From the NCBI GenBank assembly GCA_003506435.1, contig DOAQ01000049.1, forward strand, positions 218,084 through 282,083: DNA of 64,000 nt. The letters run 5' to 3'. The translations under genes were made by a program, and so were the position numbers. This DNA comes from Prolixibacteraceae bacterium. Lineage in GTDB: Bacteria > Bacteroidota > Bacteroidia > Bacteroidales > Prolixibacteraceae. Shown in pieces: positions 27,223-36,783 of this stretch (positions are counted from its first letter, which is position 1; each line of letters begins with the position of its first letter). The notes beneath the pieces were generated by a model. It was not told the origin of the DNA. It searched no databases and was given only the letters and a program-made list of their open reading frames with translations.

Positions 27223-28629
27223 ATGAAGAATATTATATCAACTTTTATTTGCCTTGCATTTTGCAGTCTGACATTGATGCAAAGTAAACTTGTCTATTCT
27301 CAAGATATAGAGAATCCTATATTTAAAGATGGAGACCGTGTTTGTTTTGTTGGGAACAGTATTACCAATAATGCCCAGTTTTACCATTTTGTGAATCTGT
27401 ATTATGCTACACGTTACCCTAATACCAAAGTTGTTTTTTTCAATTGTGGTATTTCAGGCGATGCTACCCAGGGGGTCATAAACCGTATCCAATGTGATAT
27501 TTTTGTTCACAATCCTTCGTGGTCGGTACTTATGATCGGCATGAATGATGTAAATCGGGGGTTATACGCAAAATCCAGACAAAAGGAAGAAGGAATAGAA
27601 TTCAAAAAGGAGGAAGCGTTGAAAGTGTACCGAAATAACCTGGAGATAATTGTTCGGGAATTGATCAAAGAAGGGAGGAAACTTATTCTGGAGACACCTT
27701 CCATTTATGATCAGACCAGCTATTTACCAACAGAAAATTTGTTTGGGGTGAACGATGCTTTAAAAAAATGTGCCGATTTTATACAGGTACTGGCAGCTAA
27801 GTACAATCTGCCCGTGGTCGATTATTGGAGCATTTTAAGTCAAATCAATCAAACAATACATGAAAGAGATACTACCGCAACCATCATAGGGAACGATCGT
27901 GTTCATCCGGGAACTCCCGGACATTTTATAATGGCATACGAATTTTTGAAGTCAACAGTTGGCTCAGAGTATGTTTCAAAAATAGTCATAAATAGAGATG
28001 CGGCAGAAAGCAGGCAAAAGAGCATAAACTGTTCAATCAAAAACACGGTATACCGAAAACAGCGTATCAGTTTTGATGTAAAAGAAGAAAGTTTGCCTTT
28101 CCCTGTGTCCAACGAGGCAAAACCAGCATTGGCGATGATTCCTTTTACTGATCATTTTAATAAAGAATTGCTTCAGGTAGCAGACATCCCTGATGGGATT
28201 TACCAATTATTTATTGACAATGTTCAAATTGGAACTTTTTCTTCTGAAAAATTAGCGGCAGGAATCAATCTTGCTTTATTAGAGAATACTCCACAGTATC
28301 AACAAGCCCTAAAAATCATGCACCTTTTTGATGAATATCGAAAAGTACAGGCTCAACGCAGAAATATCGCAAATGTCGAAATATACCATCTGCCTGATTC
28401 GATGAAGAATACATCTGTAAATAAACGGGAAGAATACCTTAAAGGCTATCTGGAAAAAAGATACAAGGGAACCAATGCGTACGAATATCATGAAGGTGTT
28501 TTCAAATTCTATATTTCCAATAAACGCATACAAGCGGAAATAGAAAAGAAATTGCCCAAATTGATTGAAACTGTTTATAATTCTAATGTACCGATCTGTC
28601 ATGCGTTCAGGCTTAACAAAATACAATAA
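27223..28629 (+). CDS. Exported SGNH/GDSL hydrolase
   Basis: A protein of about 468 residues with a signal peptide ending near VYSQD. The SGNH blocks are VCFVGNSITNN (Ser), NCGISGDATQ (Gly), MIGMNDVNRG (Asn) and NDRVHPGTPGH (Asp/His). The last 180 residues form a mixed alpha/beta extension with no motif I recognise. The TTG at 27175 is possible but places 16 odd residues before a clean signal peptide at ATG 27223. It likely de-esterifies the target glycan ahead of the GH106 enzyme encoded 27 bp downstream. Confidence 0.85.
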   Translation: MKNIISTFICLAFCSLTLMQSKLVYSQDIENPIFKDGDRVCFVGNSITNNAQFYHFVNLYYATRYPNTKVVFFNCGISGDATQGVINRIQCDIFVHNPSWSVLMIGMNDVNRGLYAKSRQKEEGIEFKKEEALKVYRNNLEIIVRELIKEGRKLILETPSIYDQTSYLPTENLFGVNDALKKCADFIQVLAAKYNLPVVDYWSILSQINQTIHERDTTATIIGNDRVHPGTPGHFIMAYEFLKSTVGSEYVSKIVINRDAAESRQKSINCSIKNTVYRKQRISFDVKEESLPFPVSNEAKPALAMIPFTDHFNKELLQVADIPDGIYQLFIDNVQIGTFSSEKLAAGINLALLENTPQYQQALKIMHLFDEYRKVQAQRRNIANVEIYHLPDSMKNTSVNKREEYLKGYLEKRYKGTNAYEYHEGVFKFYISNKRIQAEIEKKLPKLIETVYNSNVPICHAFRLNKIQ

Positions 28630-28655
28630 GGGCACAACTAATTAGAAGACAACAA

Positions 28656-31600
28656 ATGAAGAGACGAAAATTTATAGGGGGCATAATTATAGGGACTTTA
28701 GGTACTACATTGGATTTACATCGAGGGTATTGTGGTGAAGTAAAAAATAGAAAGTTAAACATTGATGAATTAAAATGCGGATTTTTGAATCCCCCAGATT
28801 CTGCAAAGCCACACACCTGGTATCATTGGAGAGAGGGACGAATCAATACTGAGGCAATTACAGCCGAACTAGAGGCGATGAAAAGTATCGGTTTGGGTGG
28901 CGTAACACTATTTGCTGTAGCTTCCTATGGTGAAATAGGACAGAAAATACCCTGTTTAAGTTCAGAATGGCATGATAGAATACGTTTCACGATGCGGGAA
29001 TGTAAACGGATTGGGTTATCATTCAATTTTCAGAACTGCCCAGGATGGAGTCATTCGGGAGGGCCATGGATTACTCCAGATAAGAATATGATGCGAGTTG
29101 TTTCGACAAAGCATATGATTGATGGAGGATTCACACTTAAGCTGGATGCCCCGCCTTCATGGCCAGATAGTGGCGATATCTATTATCGCGACATTGCTGT
29201 ACTGGCTTTTCCTACACCTATTGGGTACAAAGGCTTATCTTTATTACCTGCATCAAAAGTGACAAGCAATTTCATCATCGGTGATCTAACTTGGTTGAAT
29301 AAAACCTTAAACAGAGATACTGATTTCGCGCAAGTTTCTACTCAGATTATTAATCAAGGAGAATCTGGATGGGTGCAGTTCGAATTTCCAACGGTTGTGA
29401 CATGTCGTTCTGTAACTATTACCGGGTCGCCGAACACAAAACTTCCGGATGAACACAGAGTTGTGATTTTTGCAAGTGATAATGGATTTGATTTCAAAAA
29501 AGTAGTTCGACTTTCTTCATATTTTTCGGTATATCATCGTAAGGAACCTTGTGTCAACCACGCCATTCCGAAGACAAAAGCACGGTTTTTTCGTTTGGTC
29601 TGGGAAGGTCCTGCAAAACTTTCCTTAAGTCGCATTTTGTTGTCGTCAGAGTCGGTAATATATTCACAAAACAGCAAAACCGGGGAATTGGGACGTACTT
29701 TTATAGATGAACCAATTCTACCTATAGAGATGGATAGTATAGTGCCATTGGATAGTATACTTGATATAACACATCATCTTGACACACAAAACAAGCTGAC
29801 TTGGACAGCTCCACTTGGAAAATCATGGACAGTAGTACGCATAGGCTATCGCAGTACTGGAAAGCGAAATGCACCAGCAGCACCAGAAGCCACAGGATTG
29901 GAATGTGATAAATTCAATCCAGAAGCAGTAGCTCTTCATTTTGATCGCTATGCCGGAGAGATAATTAAGGATGCTGAAGCTGTAGATTTTACGAATTTGG
30001 CAGGGATCACATTTGATAGTTGGGAAGCAGAATCGCAGAATTGGTCTCCGGTTTTTCGGGATGAATTTCGTAAGCGCCGTGGGTATGATGTATTGAACTA
30101 TCTTCCTGCATTCACCGGATTTATCGTTGAAAACCGTGAGCAGACTGATCGTTTTTTACGTGATATACGCCAAACTATGAGCGATCTGGTATCAGAAACG
30201 TTTTTTGGAGGAATGAGAAAACTTGCTCACAAATACGGATTACAAGTACATGCAGAGGCCTGTGGCGGCGGAGGTGCTGAAGCAATGACATCTGATCCGG
30301 TTCAACATTATCTCCATGCAGATATTCCCATGAACGAGTTTGGTGATCCGCTAAAAGTAGCAGTTTCATCTGCACATATTAAAGGGCAAAGGGTTGTGGC
30401 AATTGAAGCTTATACGCAAGGACGAGCAGATTGGAACAGTCACCCTGCTTTATTAAAACCTCAGGGAGACATGGCCTTGTGTACAGGAGTCACCCGTTTT
30501 GTCTTCCATACATATGCCCACAACCCTGATATAGAGAAGATATACCCCGGTCCCGCTTTTGGCCCTTATGGGTTGGCGTTTTCCCGGGGTGAGACATGGT
30601 GGGAGATGGGGCGTGCCTGGATCGATTACCTGTCTCGTTGCCAGTTTCTGTTACAAACGGGTAAATCAGTCTCCGATGTGCTCTATTTTTATGGAGAGGA
30701 GCCTGGCGGACCAATCCCAATGGTGCTTGAAACCGGATATAGCGAATCGGACAAATGGGCGAAGCTACCGTATGGATTTGATTACGATCTTTTGCCGCCT
30801 GAAATTTTAATTAAAGATCTTTCGTTTAAGAATGGAAAACTTGTTTTGCCCTCAGGAACAGCCTATCGGCTTCTTGTATTGCGTAACTCAAGTCTGATGA
30901 CTCCTGAAGCTGCCGAAAAAATAAAATCTTTAGTAAAAGATGGAGCTATTGTTTTAGGGCCAAAGCCTCAACGTAGTCTAAGCCTGAATAATTATCCACT
31001 GTGTGATGAAATCGTAAAAAAAATAGGGGAAGAAGTTTGGGGCAATTGCGATGGGAAAACCGCTATACGAAATAGCTTTGGAAAAGGTCAGGTATTTTGG
31101 GGGATCACACTAAAAGAAGTACTTAATATTATATCATTATCTCCTGATTTTAGTGTCAGGAATAGCTCTGAAAACAGCAATTTGTTATATATTCATAGAC
31201 AAGACGAGGATACAGATATTTACTTTATTTCAAATCAATCTGACTCAATTGATTTTGAAGCCGTCTTTCGAGTCGAAGAGAAAAAACCGGAAATATGGAA
31301 TCCTGTCAATGGATCTATTAAGGATACATTGGATTTTTACCAAAAAGATGGCACAACTCATTTAACCTTGCACCTCGATTCGAAAGCGTCTGTGTTTGTC
31401 ATTTTCCGCAAAACAGTTTCAAAATATACAACTGGTAAAACTGTAGGCAATAATTCTTTAACGAAACAAAAATCACCAGTAAACGGTCCCTGGGAAGTAA
31501 AATTTACTCCGGGCTGGGGAGCTCCCGAAACTATTGAATTTACTGAACTTGAGGACTGGAGCAAAAGACCGGAGAATGGCATTAAATATTACTCAGGGAC

Positions 31601-32003
31601 AGCCATCTATTCCACTTCGTTTAATTGGGACACACCAATAGCCAAAAATATAATTATAGATTTGGGACGAGTGGAAGTAATTGCAGAAGTAAAACTGAAT
31701 GGAAAAATTTGCGGAATAGTCTGGACACCACCATTTCAGATTGAGATTACAAGCGTTTTGAAACAAGGCAGAAATGATCTTGAAATTAAAGTAGCTAATA
31801 CATGGTTGAACCGCTTGATGGGAGATGGCAAAGGGATCAATATGGGAGCAGAAAAACACTCATGGACATCATGTAATCCTTTTACTAATGACCCAAAATA
31901 TACAGTGTCCGGAGTCCCGGTAAGAATATACAGTGAAGAAAAAACAAAACCTGTGACTTCAGGGTTGTTGGGGCCTGTCAATATATTGGAAAATGAAAAT
32001 TGA
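28656..32003 (+). CDS. GH106 alpha-L-rhamnosidase-like glycoside hydrolase
   Basis: A 1115-residue exported enzyme (signal MKRRKFIGGIIIGTLG, possibly Tat-like with few hydrophobic residues). The N-terminus has the GH106 signature PPDSAKPHTWYHWREG and AMKSIGLGGVTLF, and the barrel contains GITFDSWEAESQNW and QVHAEACGGGG. A central jelly-roll (about 210-330) and a C-terminal galactose-binding-like domain (about 950-1105, YSTSFNWDTP, ANTWLNRLMGDG) follow the family plan. GH106 enzymes remove alpha-L-rhamnose from pectins such as rhamnogalacturonan. It is flanked by SGNH and GH29 genes in the same direction. Confidence 0.88.
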   Translation: MKRRKFIGGIIIGTLGTTLDLHRGYCGEVKNRKLNIDELKCGFLNPPDSAKPHTWYHWREGRINTEAITAELEAMKSIGLGGVTLFAVASYGEIGQKIPCLSSEWHDRIRFTMRECKRIGLSFNFQNCPGWSHSGGPWITPDKNMMRVVSTKHMIDGGFTLKLDAPPSWPDSGDIYYRDIAVLAFPTPIGYKGLSLLPASKVTSNFIIGDLTWLNKTLNRDTDFAQVSTQIINQGESGWVQFEFPTVVTCRSVTITGSPNTKLPDEHRVVIFASDNGFDFKKVVRLSSYFSVYHRKEPCVNHAIPKTKARFFRLVWEGPAKLSLSRILLSSESVIYSQNSKTGELGRTFIDEPILPIEMDSIVPLDSILDITHHLDTQNKLTWTAPLGKSWTVVRIGYRSTGKRNAPAAPEATGLECDKFNPEAVALHFDRYAGEIIKDAEAVDFTNLAGITFDSWEAESQNWSPVFRDEFRKRRGYDVLNYLPAFTGFIVENREQTDRFLRDIRQTMSDLVSETFFGGMRKLAHKYGLQVHAEACGGGGAEAMTSDPVQHYLHADIPMNEFGDPLKVAVSSAHIKGQRVVAIEAYTQGRADWNSHPALLKPQGDMALCTGVTRFVFHTYAHNPDIEKIYPGPAFGPYGLAFSRGETWWEMGRAWIDYLSRCQFLLQTGKSVSDVLYFYGEEPGGPIPMVLETGYSESDKWAKLPYGFDYDLLPPEILIKDLSFKNGKLVLPSGTAYRLLVLRNSSLMTPEAAEKIKSLVKDGAIVLGPKPQRSLSLNNYPLCDEIVKKIGEEVWGNCDGKTAIRNSFGKGQVFWGITLKEVLNIISLSPDFSVRNSSENSNLLYIHRQDEDTDIYFISNQSDSIDFEAVFRVEEKKPEIWNPVNGSIKDTLDFYQKDGTTHLTLHLDSKASVFVIFRKTVSKYTTGKTVGNNSLTKQKSPVNGPWEVKFTPGWGAPETIEFTELEDWSKRPENGIKYYSGTAIYSTSFNWDTPIAKNIIIDLGRVEVIAEVKLNGKICGIVWTPPFQIEITSVLKQGRNDLEIKVANTWLNRLMGDGKGINMGAEKHSWTSCNPFTNDPKYTVSGVPVRIYSEEKTKPVTSGLLGPVNILENEN

Positions 32004-32033
32004 TCTATAACAAACAATTTTAATCCTATTTTT

Positions 32034-33788
32034 ATGCGTTATTTAAGAACCGATCATCATACAATCATCATTTTATTGATGATTAATATTTTCACGATTT
32101 TAATATCCACCACCTCATTTTCACAACAACTGGTTCCTGTTCCGTCTCCTGCCCAGCTACGGTGGCAGAATTATGAGCGGATCATGTTTCTGCATTTTGC
32201 CCCGAACACATGGACAGGCCTTGAACAGGACAATAATTCACTTCCGTTAAACCGCATCAATCCCGAAAAACTGAATACCGACCAGTGGTGCCGGGTGGCC
32301 AAATCATGGGGGGCAAAGATGGTTGTTTTCGTGGCCAAGCATTCCGGAGGGTTTTGCTGGTGGCAGACAAGCACGACCGAATACAGCGTACAAAATATTC
32401 CCTGGAGGGAAGGTAAAGGCGACTTGCTGGCCGACCTGTCGAAATCGTGTGATAAATACGGACTTGATTTAGGTGTTTATATCTACCCGGGTGACAAAAC
32501 ATGGGGTGCGGGACTTGGAAGCGGGGGACGGACCAAAGACCCTGAAAAGCAGGAAGCTTACAATAAGGTGTTCCGCCAGCAACTGACCGAAGTTCTGTCG
32601 AAATACAAGCCCATGAAAGAAGTATGGTTCGATGGAAGTTGTGTGATCGATATTTCGGATATTCTGGAAAAATGTGCTAGTGATGCGGTTATCTTTCAAG
32701 GGCCGCAGGCTACCATCCGTTGGGTGGGCAACGAACGGGGAATCGCCCCGTATCCCAACTGGTACACAGTCAATCAATCCGACATGAAAACCGGGACTTC
32801 ACATGCCCTGCATTCCGATCCCAATGGCGACACGTATGCCCCGGTCGAGGTGGATGTCCCGTTCCTGATGACCCCAAAAACTTACAAATGGTTCTGGGCG
32901 CCCAATACCGACGACATGATACTAAGTATCCCCGATTTAATGGACATCTATAATAAATCCGTCGGGAGGGGAAGTGTATTGCTGCTGAATGCAACACCAG
33001 ACACCACCGGACTGATCCCGCAATCGCATGTGAAACGCTATACGGAATTTGACAAGGCGTTAAACCAGCGGTTCAGTAAACCGGTAGCTTCATCTTCCGG
33101 AGAAGGAAATGTTTTGGAAATAGGATTGAAGAAAATGGTTCCGGTAAATTGTGTTGTAATACAGGAAGACATAGCGCAAGGGCAGCGGGTGCGAAGTTTT
33201 GTGATTGAAGGTTTTTCCGGTGGTCAGTGGAAGACGATAAAAGAAGGTTCGTCGGTAGGTTCCAAACGGATTGAAGAGTTCCCCACCGTGAACGTTTCCA
33301 GGGTCCGGTTGCGGATAACAGGGGCAGTTGCCACGCCTGTGATAAAAAACTTTTCCCTGTTCAGCATAAAAAAGCCGGAGCAGGATGGGAAAAGCACGTC
33401 TACCGAAAATTCATTTGTAAACCTGGGGGGGTGGGACCACCGGACTTTCACTGCCAACTGGCAGGATTTCTCATTGGACCTGACCCCCTATATGATCAAC
33501 AAAGTAGGCCAGTTTGAACTAAAGTTTCAGATGATTTCTCACGACCGGGATTTTGAAAAAGCAGGCACAGGAGGCTACGGACTTGAATTCAAAGACTGGA
33601 AGATTGAACTGTACGGTACACCAAACCCGGAAGCCATCCGGATGAAAAGTAGCGGGGTTTTCCAAATAAATAATTCGCAGCACATTACCGGAGAAACAGA
33701 GACGAAAGTTGTTTTCAAGACCCAAATCCGCACCAAACCGGGCGGTTCAGTGGGAACCATCGACCTGAAAATGATCGGGTTTGAATAA
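32034..33788 (+). CDS. GH29 alpha-L-fucosidase
   Basis: A 584-residue exported enzyme (signal to about residue 31). The GH29 barrel has the opening QLRWQNYERIMFLHFAPNTW, the AKHSGGFCWWQT block and the nucleophile Asp200 in KEVWFDGS. A beta-rich accessory region after about 340 (CVVIQEDIAQGQRVRSFVIEG) is a discoidin-like domain. It should release alpha-L-fucose from the glycan. A stub of a paralogous gene with nearly the same N-terminus lies at 36591-36752. It starts 30 bp after the GH106 gene. Confidence 0.92.
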   Translation: MRYLRTDHHTIIILLMINIFTILISTTSFSQQLVPVPSPAQLRWQNYERIMFLHFAPNTWTGLEQDNNSLPLNRINPEKLNTDQWCRVAKSWGAKMVVFVAKHSGGFCWWQTSTTEYSVQNIPWREGKGDLLADLSKSCDKYGLDLGVYIYPGDKTWGAGLGSGGRTKDPEKQEAYNKVFRQQLTEVLSKYKPMKEVWFDGSCVIDISDILEKCASDAVIFQGPQATIRWVGNERGIAPYPNWYTVNQSDMKTGTSHALHSDPNGDTYAPVEVDVPFLMTPKTYKWFWAPNTDDMILSIPDLMDIYNKSVGRGSVLLLNATPDTTGLIPQSHVKRYTEFDKALNQRFSKPVASSSGEGNVLEIGLKKMVPVNCVVIQEDIAQGQRVRSFVIEGFSGGQWKTIKEGSSVGSKRIEEFPTVNVSRVRLRITGAVATPVIKNFSLFSIKKPEQDGKSTSTENSFVNLGGWDHRTFTANWQDFSLDLTPYMINKVGQFELKFQMISHDRDFEKAGTGGYGLEFKDWKIELYGTPNPEAIRMKSSGVFQINNSQHITGETETKVVFKTQIRTKPGGSVGTIDLKMIGFE

Positions 33789-33837
33789 TCCTACGTAAAA
33801 AGTTTATATAGTAACAAACTTAACCAACACTAATATC

Positions 33838-35553
33838 ATGAACATGCCGGATAAAATCATTCTTTTAAAAATCTTTGTGTCCTTGTATATTATTTTCTTG
33901 GTTTCGGATATAAGCTTCGGACAGAGAAGTAATTTGAACAGTCAGGTGCTGCAATCTGGTGTTTATTTTAAAACTTCAGATGATAAACTGCAAAGAATGT
34001 TTGATGAGGCAGAGTGCCTGGCCAGAATCAATATAAAAGATTTTGGCCGGTATGATGTGATGGTTGAAGGGGCCGGATACAGTGCCGTATTTTTAGAGAC
34101 ACAGCCCATGGGAGGAGCGATGTACGCCAAACGAAACATTGAAATTGCTAAGAATAATCAGCTTGTTTTTATGGATTGCCAGCGTGAAGATGGGCGTTTG
34201 CCGGGGTCGGTTAGGTTCAAAGAGGGCAAACTAACATCCAGATACCTGGAGTTACAAGGAGGTTTTTTGCCACTTGAAGCATTTGATGTTTATTTCTGGA
34301 TAGGAAAAGATCCGGAATACCTTACCCAGCTATACGAAACTCTCAAAAAATATGACAACTACCTCTGGAAAACGCGGGATTCCGACAATAACAAATGCCT
34401 CGAAACGTGGTGCATACACGATACCGGTGAGGACCACAATGAACGATTTGGAAATTCGTATTCCTCATGGGGATTTTCATTTGCTCCAACATTAGATAAT
34501 CTTAAAAAATTATCAGAGAAAGATTCACTGGAGCTTTGCAGCGACATCTATAATCGATGTTCAGGAAAATTAAAACTGGATTCGCCAATGCCAGTTGAAT
34601 CAATGGATGTTATGTCATTTTCGTATGCAAATAGGTATATACTGGCCCGGATATCGAAAATACTTCAGAATGGACAATCAAAATTCTGGGATGAAGAAGC
34701 TAGAACAGTTTGCGAAAAAATTAGAGATTATCTCTGGATTCCAGAAAAACATGCCTGCTACGATAGGAACAGAGACAACAATGTGATGGATGTATTAATC
34801 CACAACAATCTGAGATGTATGTATTTCGGCAGTTTTAGTCAGCAGATGGCTGACGAGTTTATCAGGTACCATCTCCTTAATCCGGAGGAATTCTGGACTA
34901 CTATACCCTTACCTTCGATTGCTGTAAATGATCCGGTTTTTAGAAATGCAGCCGGGAATAACTGGAGTGGAAAGCCACAGGGACTGACTTTCCAAAGATC
35001 AATCAGGGCTTTGGAAAATTATGGTCATTATGCTGAATTGACGATGATTGGGAATAAACTCTTAAATACAATTAAAGATTCGCTGTTTTTTGTCCAGCAA
35101 TTCGACCCGTTTAGCGGGAAATGCGACGAACCTGCAAAAAGAAACGGGTACGGACCAACGGTATTAGCAAGTCTGGAGTTTATTTCACGATTTTACGGAA
35201 TACATTTGTCACAGGATAAAATCTACTGGTCTTGCCTCGACGATAAAAATGATTTTGAGTATATCCAGAAATGGGGAGATTGTCATTACAAACTTCAAAC
35301 AAGAAATGACAAAGTATATTGTTTCATCAACGATAAGGAAATGTTTTGGTTTACCAAAGGTGCAAGAGTTGTTTCTGATTTTAAGGGACGTATAATCGCT
35401 GTCATTGGTATTGAACCTGAAGCAAAGACAGTCACAGTTTCTGTTTCAGGGGAAACGCATTCTTTATCTTTACTTCCAAATGCCGAATATTTGTATAAAA
35501 ATAAATTCCGCAAATTACGGAGTGTCGAATTTAGTTTTTCGCCTAATAATTAA
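33838..35553 (+). CDS. Putative (alpha/alpha)6 glycosidase-like protein
   Basis: A 571-residue exported protein (signal peptide ending near ISFGQ). The body is helical and resembles six-hairpin glycosidases of the trehalase/GH63 type: DGRLPGSVRF, LWKTRDSDNNKCLETWCIHDTGEDHNER split as RDSD and HDTGEDH motifs, and FWTTIPLPSIAVNDP. Acidic residues in those blocks are good catalytic candidates. A short C-terminal beta tail follows. The family could not be named with confidence. Its place after GH29 suggests another exo-glycosidase of this polysaccharide locus. Confidence 0.65.
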   Translation: MNMPDKIILLKIFVSLYIIFLVSDISFGQRSNLNSQVLQSGVYFKTSDDKLQRMFDEAECLARINIKDFGRYDVMVEGAGYSAVFLETQPMGGAMYAKRNIEIAKNNQLVFMDCQREDGRLPGSVRFKEGKLTSRYLELQGGFLPLEAFDVYFWIGKDPEYLTQLYETLKKYDNYLWKTRDSDNNKCLETWCIHDTGEDHNERFGNSYSSWGFSFAPTLDNLKKLSEKDSLELCSDIYNRCSGKLKLDSPMPVESMDVMSFSYANRYILARISKILQNGQSKFWDEEARTVCEKIRDYLWIPEKHACYDRNRDNNVMDVLIHNNLRCMYFGSFSQQMADEFIRYHLLNPEEFWTTIPLPSIAVNDPVFRNAAGNNWSGKPQGLTFQRSIRALENYGHYAELTMIGNKLLNTIKDSLFFVQQFDPFSGKCDEPAKRNGYGPTVLASLEFISRFYGIHLSQDKIYWSCLDDKNDFEYIQKWGDCHYKLQTRNDKVYCFINDKEMFWFTKGARVVSDFKGRIIAVIGIEPEAKTVTVSVSGETHSLSLLPNAEYLYKNKFRKLRSVEFSFSPNN

Positions 35554-35559
35554 ATTGTT

Positions 35560-35811
35560 ATGAAAAAAATATATCAGATTATATTGCTTATATGGATTAT
35601 TACTGTCTGTGAAGCAGGAGGTAGCCCGATTCGCCATCGTTTCAACATCAACCGGGAATGGAAGTTTATGTTGAGCGACATTGTGGTGGATATTGTTGGT
35701 ACGAACATGGTTATGTCAGTTCCGAAAGGGACTATTGCCGAGGTGTACGGAAAATCGTTCACAGGGCCGAAAACAATAAAAATGGAAATCAAATCTGAAT
35801 CTGAAAAATGA
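35560..35811 (+). pseudogene. N-terminal stub of a GH2 gene
   Basis: An 83-codon frame. Its signal peptide is followed by IRHRFNINREWKF, identical to residues 30-42 of the intact GH2 protein at 42422-44995; DNA identity over this stretch is almost complete (CGTTTCAACATCAACCGGGA in both). After about residue 37 the sequence has nothing in common with GH2. The tail (MVMSVPKGTIAEVYGKSF) is unrecognised. It is best explained as a deletion or recombination scar that kept a start region and joined it to other sequence. A short functional peptide is possible but unlikely. Confidence 0.7.
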
Positions 35812-35838
35812 TTCCAAAAACAATTCTTTACCTGAAAA

Positions 35839-36537
35839 ATGACAAAAATGAAGAACAGGATACGAATCATATTGCCATTATGCCTCCTCTTATTTGGAAG
35901 CTGCATCACAACAAAAGTAATTCGTGAGGATACCGAGTGGAGCGATTTCTGGTGGAGCCATGAGTCCGATGTGTCTAAACCCCGTGTATTGTTTATCGGT
36001 AATTCAATTACAAGGGGATATTATCCTGCCGTATCAGCAAAGTTGGCAGAAAAGGCTAATTGCGACCGGTATTCTACCTCGCGAAGCATTGAAGATCTTG
36101 CTTTGTTGCAGGAAACGAAGATCGCTATGGGGAAGTATAACCACACAGTTATTCATTTTAATAACGGGCTACACGGGTGGCACCTGACAGGAGAACAATA
36201 TGAAGAGGGACTTAGAAAATTTGTGCGGTTTCTGATTGCTCAGAAATCGAGGGATTGTAAACTGGTTTATTCACTGACCACCCCTGTTTCGTCAAAAGAA
36301 CCCGGCGTGAAACTTGACTCTGAACGAAATACAATTGTGATGGAACGAAACTCGATTGCCCTTAAGGTAATGAAAGAAAACGGTATTCAGGTTATTGATC
36401 TGTATGGGTTGATGGAGCCGGAACTTGAAAAATACAACAGTTCAAAGGGAGACCTGCATTACAAAAGAGAAGGCTATGAATTGATGGCAGATCATATCAG
36501 CAGGGAAATATTGAAATTGATTGAAAACAGAAAATGA
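35839..36537 (+). CDS. SGNH/GDSL hydrolase lipoprotein
   Basis: A 232-residue (or 229 from the ATG at 35848) lipoprotein, with signal LPLCLLLFGSC and lipobox FGSC. The SGNH blocks are VLFIGNSITRGYYP (Ser), HFNNGLHGWH (Asn) and KGDLHYKREGYELMA (Asp/His). It is a compact single-domain esterase and the intact relative of the decayed copy at 26675-27176. It is sandwiched between a GH2 stub and a GH29 stub, which marks the interval as a recombination hotspot. Confidence 0.85.
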   Translation: MTKMKNRIRIILPLCLLLFGSCITTKVIREDTEWSDFWWSHESDVSKPRVLFIGNSITRGYYPAVSAKLAEKANCDRYSTSRSIEDLALLQETKIAMGKYNHTVIHFNNGLHGWHLTGEQYEEGLRKFVRFLIAQKSRDCKLVYSLTTPVSSKEPGVKLDSERNTIVMERNSIALKVMKENGIQVIDLYGLMEPELEKYNSSKGDLHYKREGYELMADHISREILKLIENRK

Positions 36538-36590
36538 TAGAGCGAAACATTCAATTTTTGAAATACAGTAAATCATTAATTTACTGTCGG

Positions 36591-36752
36591 ATGAAGAAGA
36601 TGCTGGAAGTACTTTTTACAATCGTATTTGCTTTTGCCGTTTTCCCTGTCAGTTCGCAACAACAGGTTCCGGTACCATCTTCGGCCCAGTTGCGTTGGCA
36701 CAATTACGAACGGATCATGTTCCTGCATTTTGTACCAAATCCTATCGATTAG
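36591..36752 (+). pseudogene. N-terminal stub of a GH29 alpha-L-fucosidase
   Basis: A 53-codon frame consisting of a signal peptide and QVPVPSSAQLRWHNYERIMF, matching residues 33-52 of the intact fucosidase at 32034-33788 (QLVPVPSPAQLRWQNYERIM). It continues LHFVPNPID and then stops where the intact gene goes on into the catalytic barrel. More than 500 residues are missing, so this is a remnant of a duplicated or replaced fucosidase gene. Confidence 0.8.
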
Positions 36753-36783
36753 ATGGAACGACAGAACTGAAAATAAATAGAAT

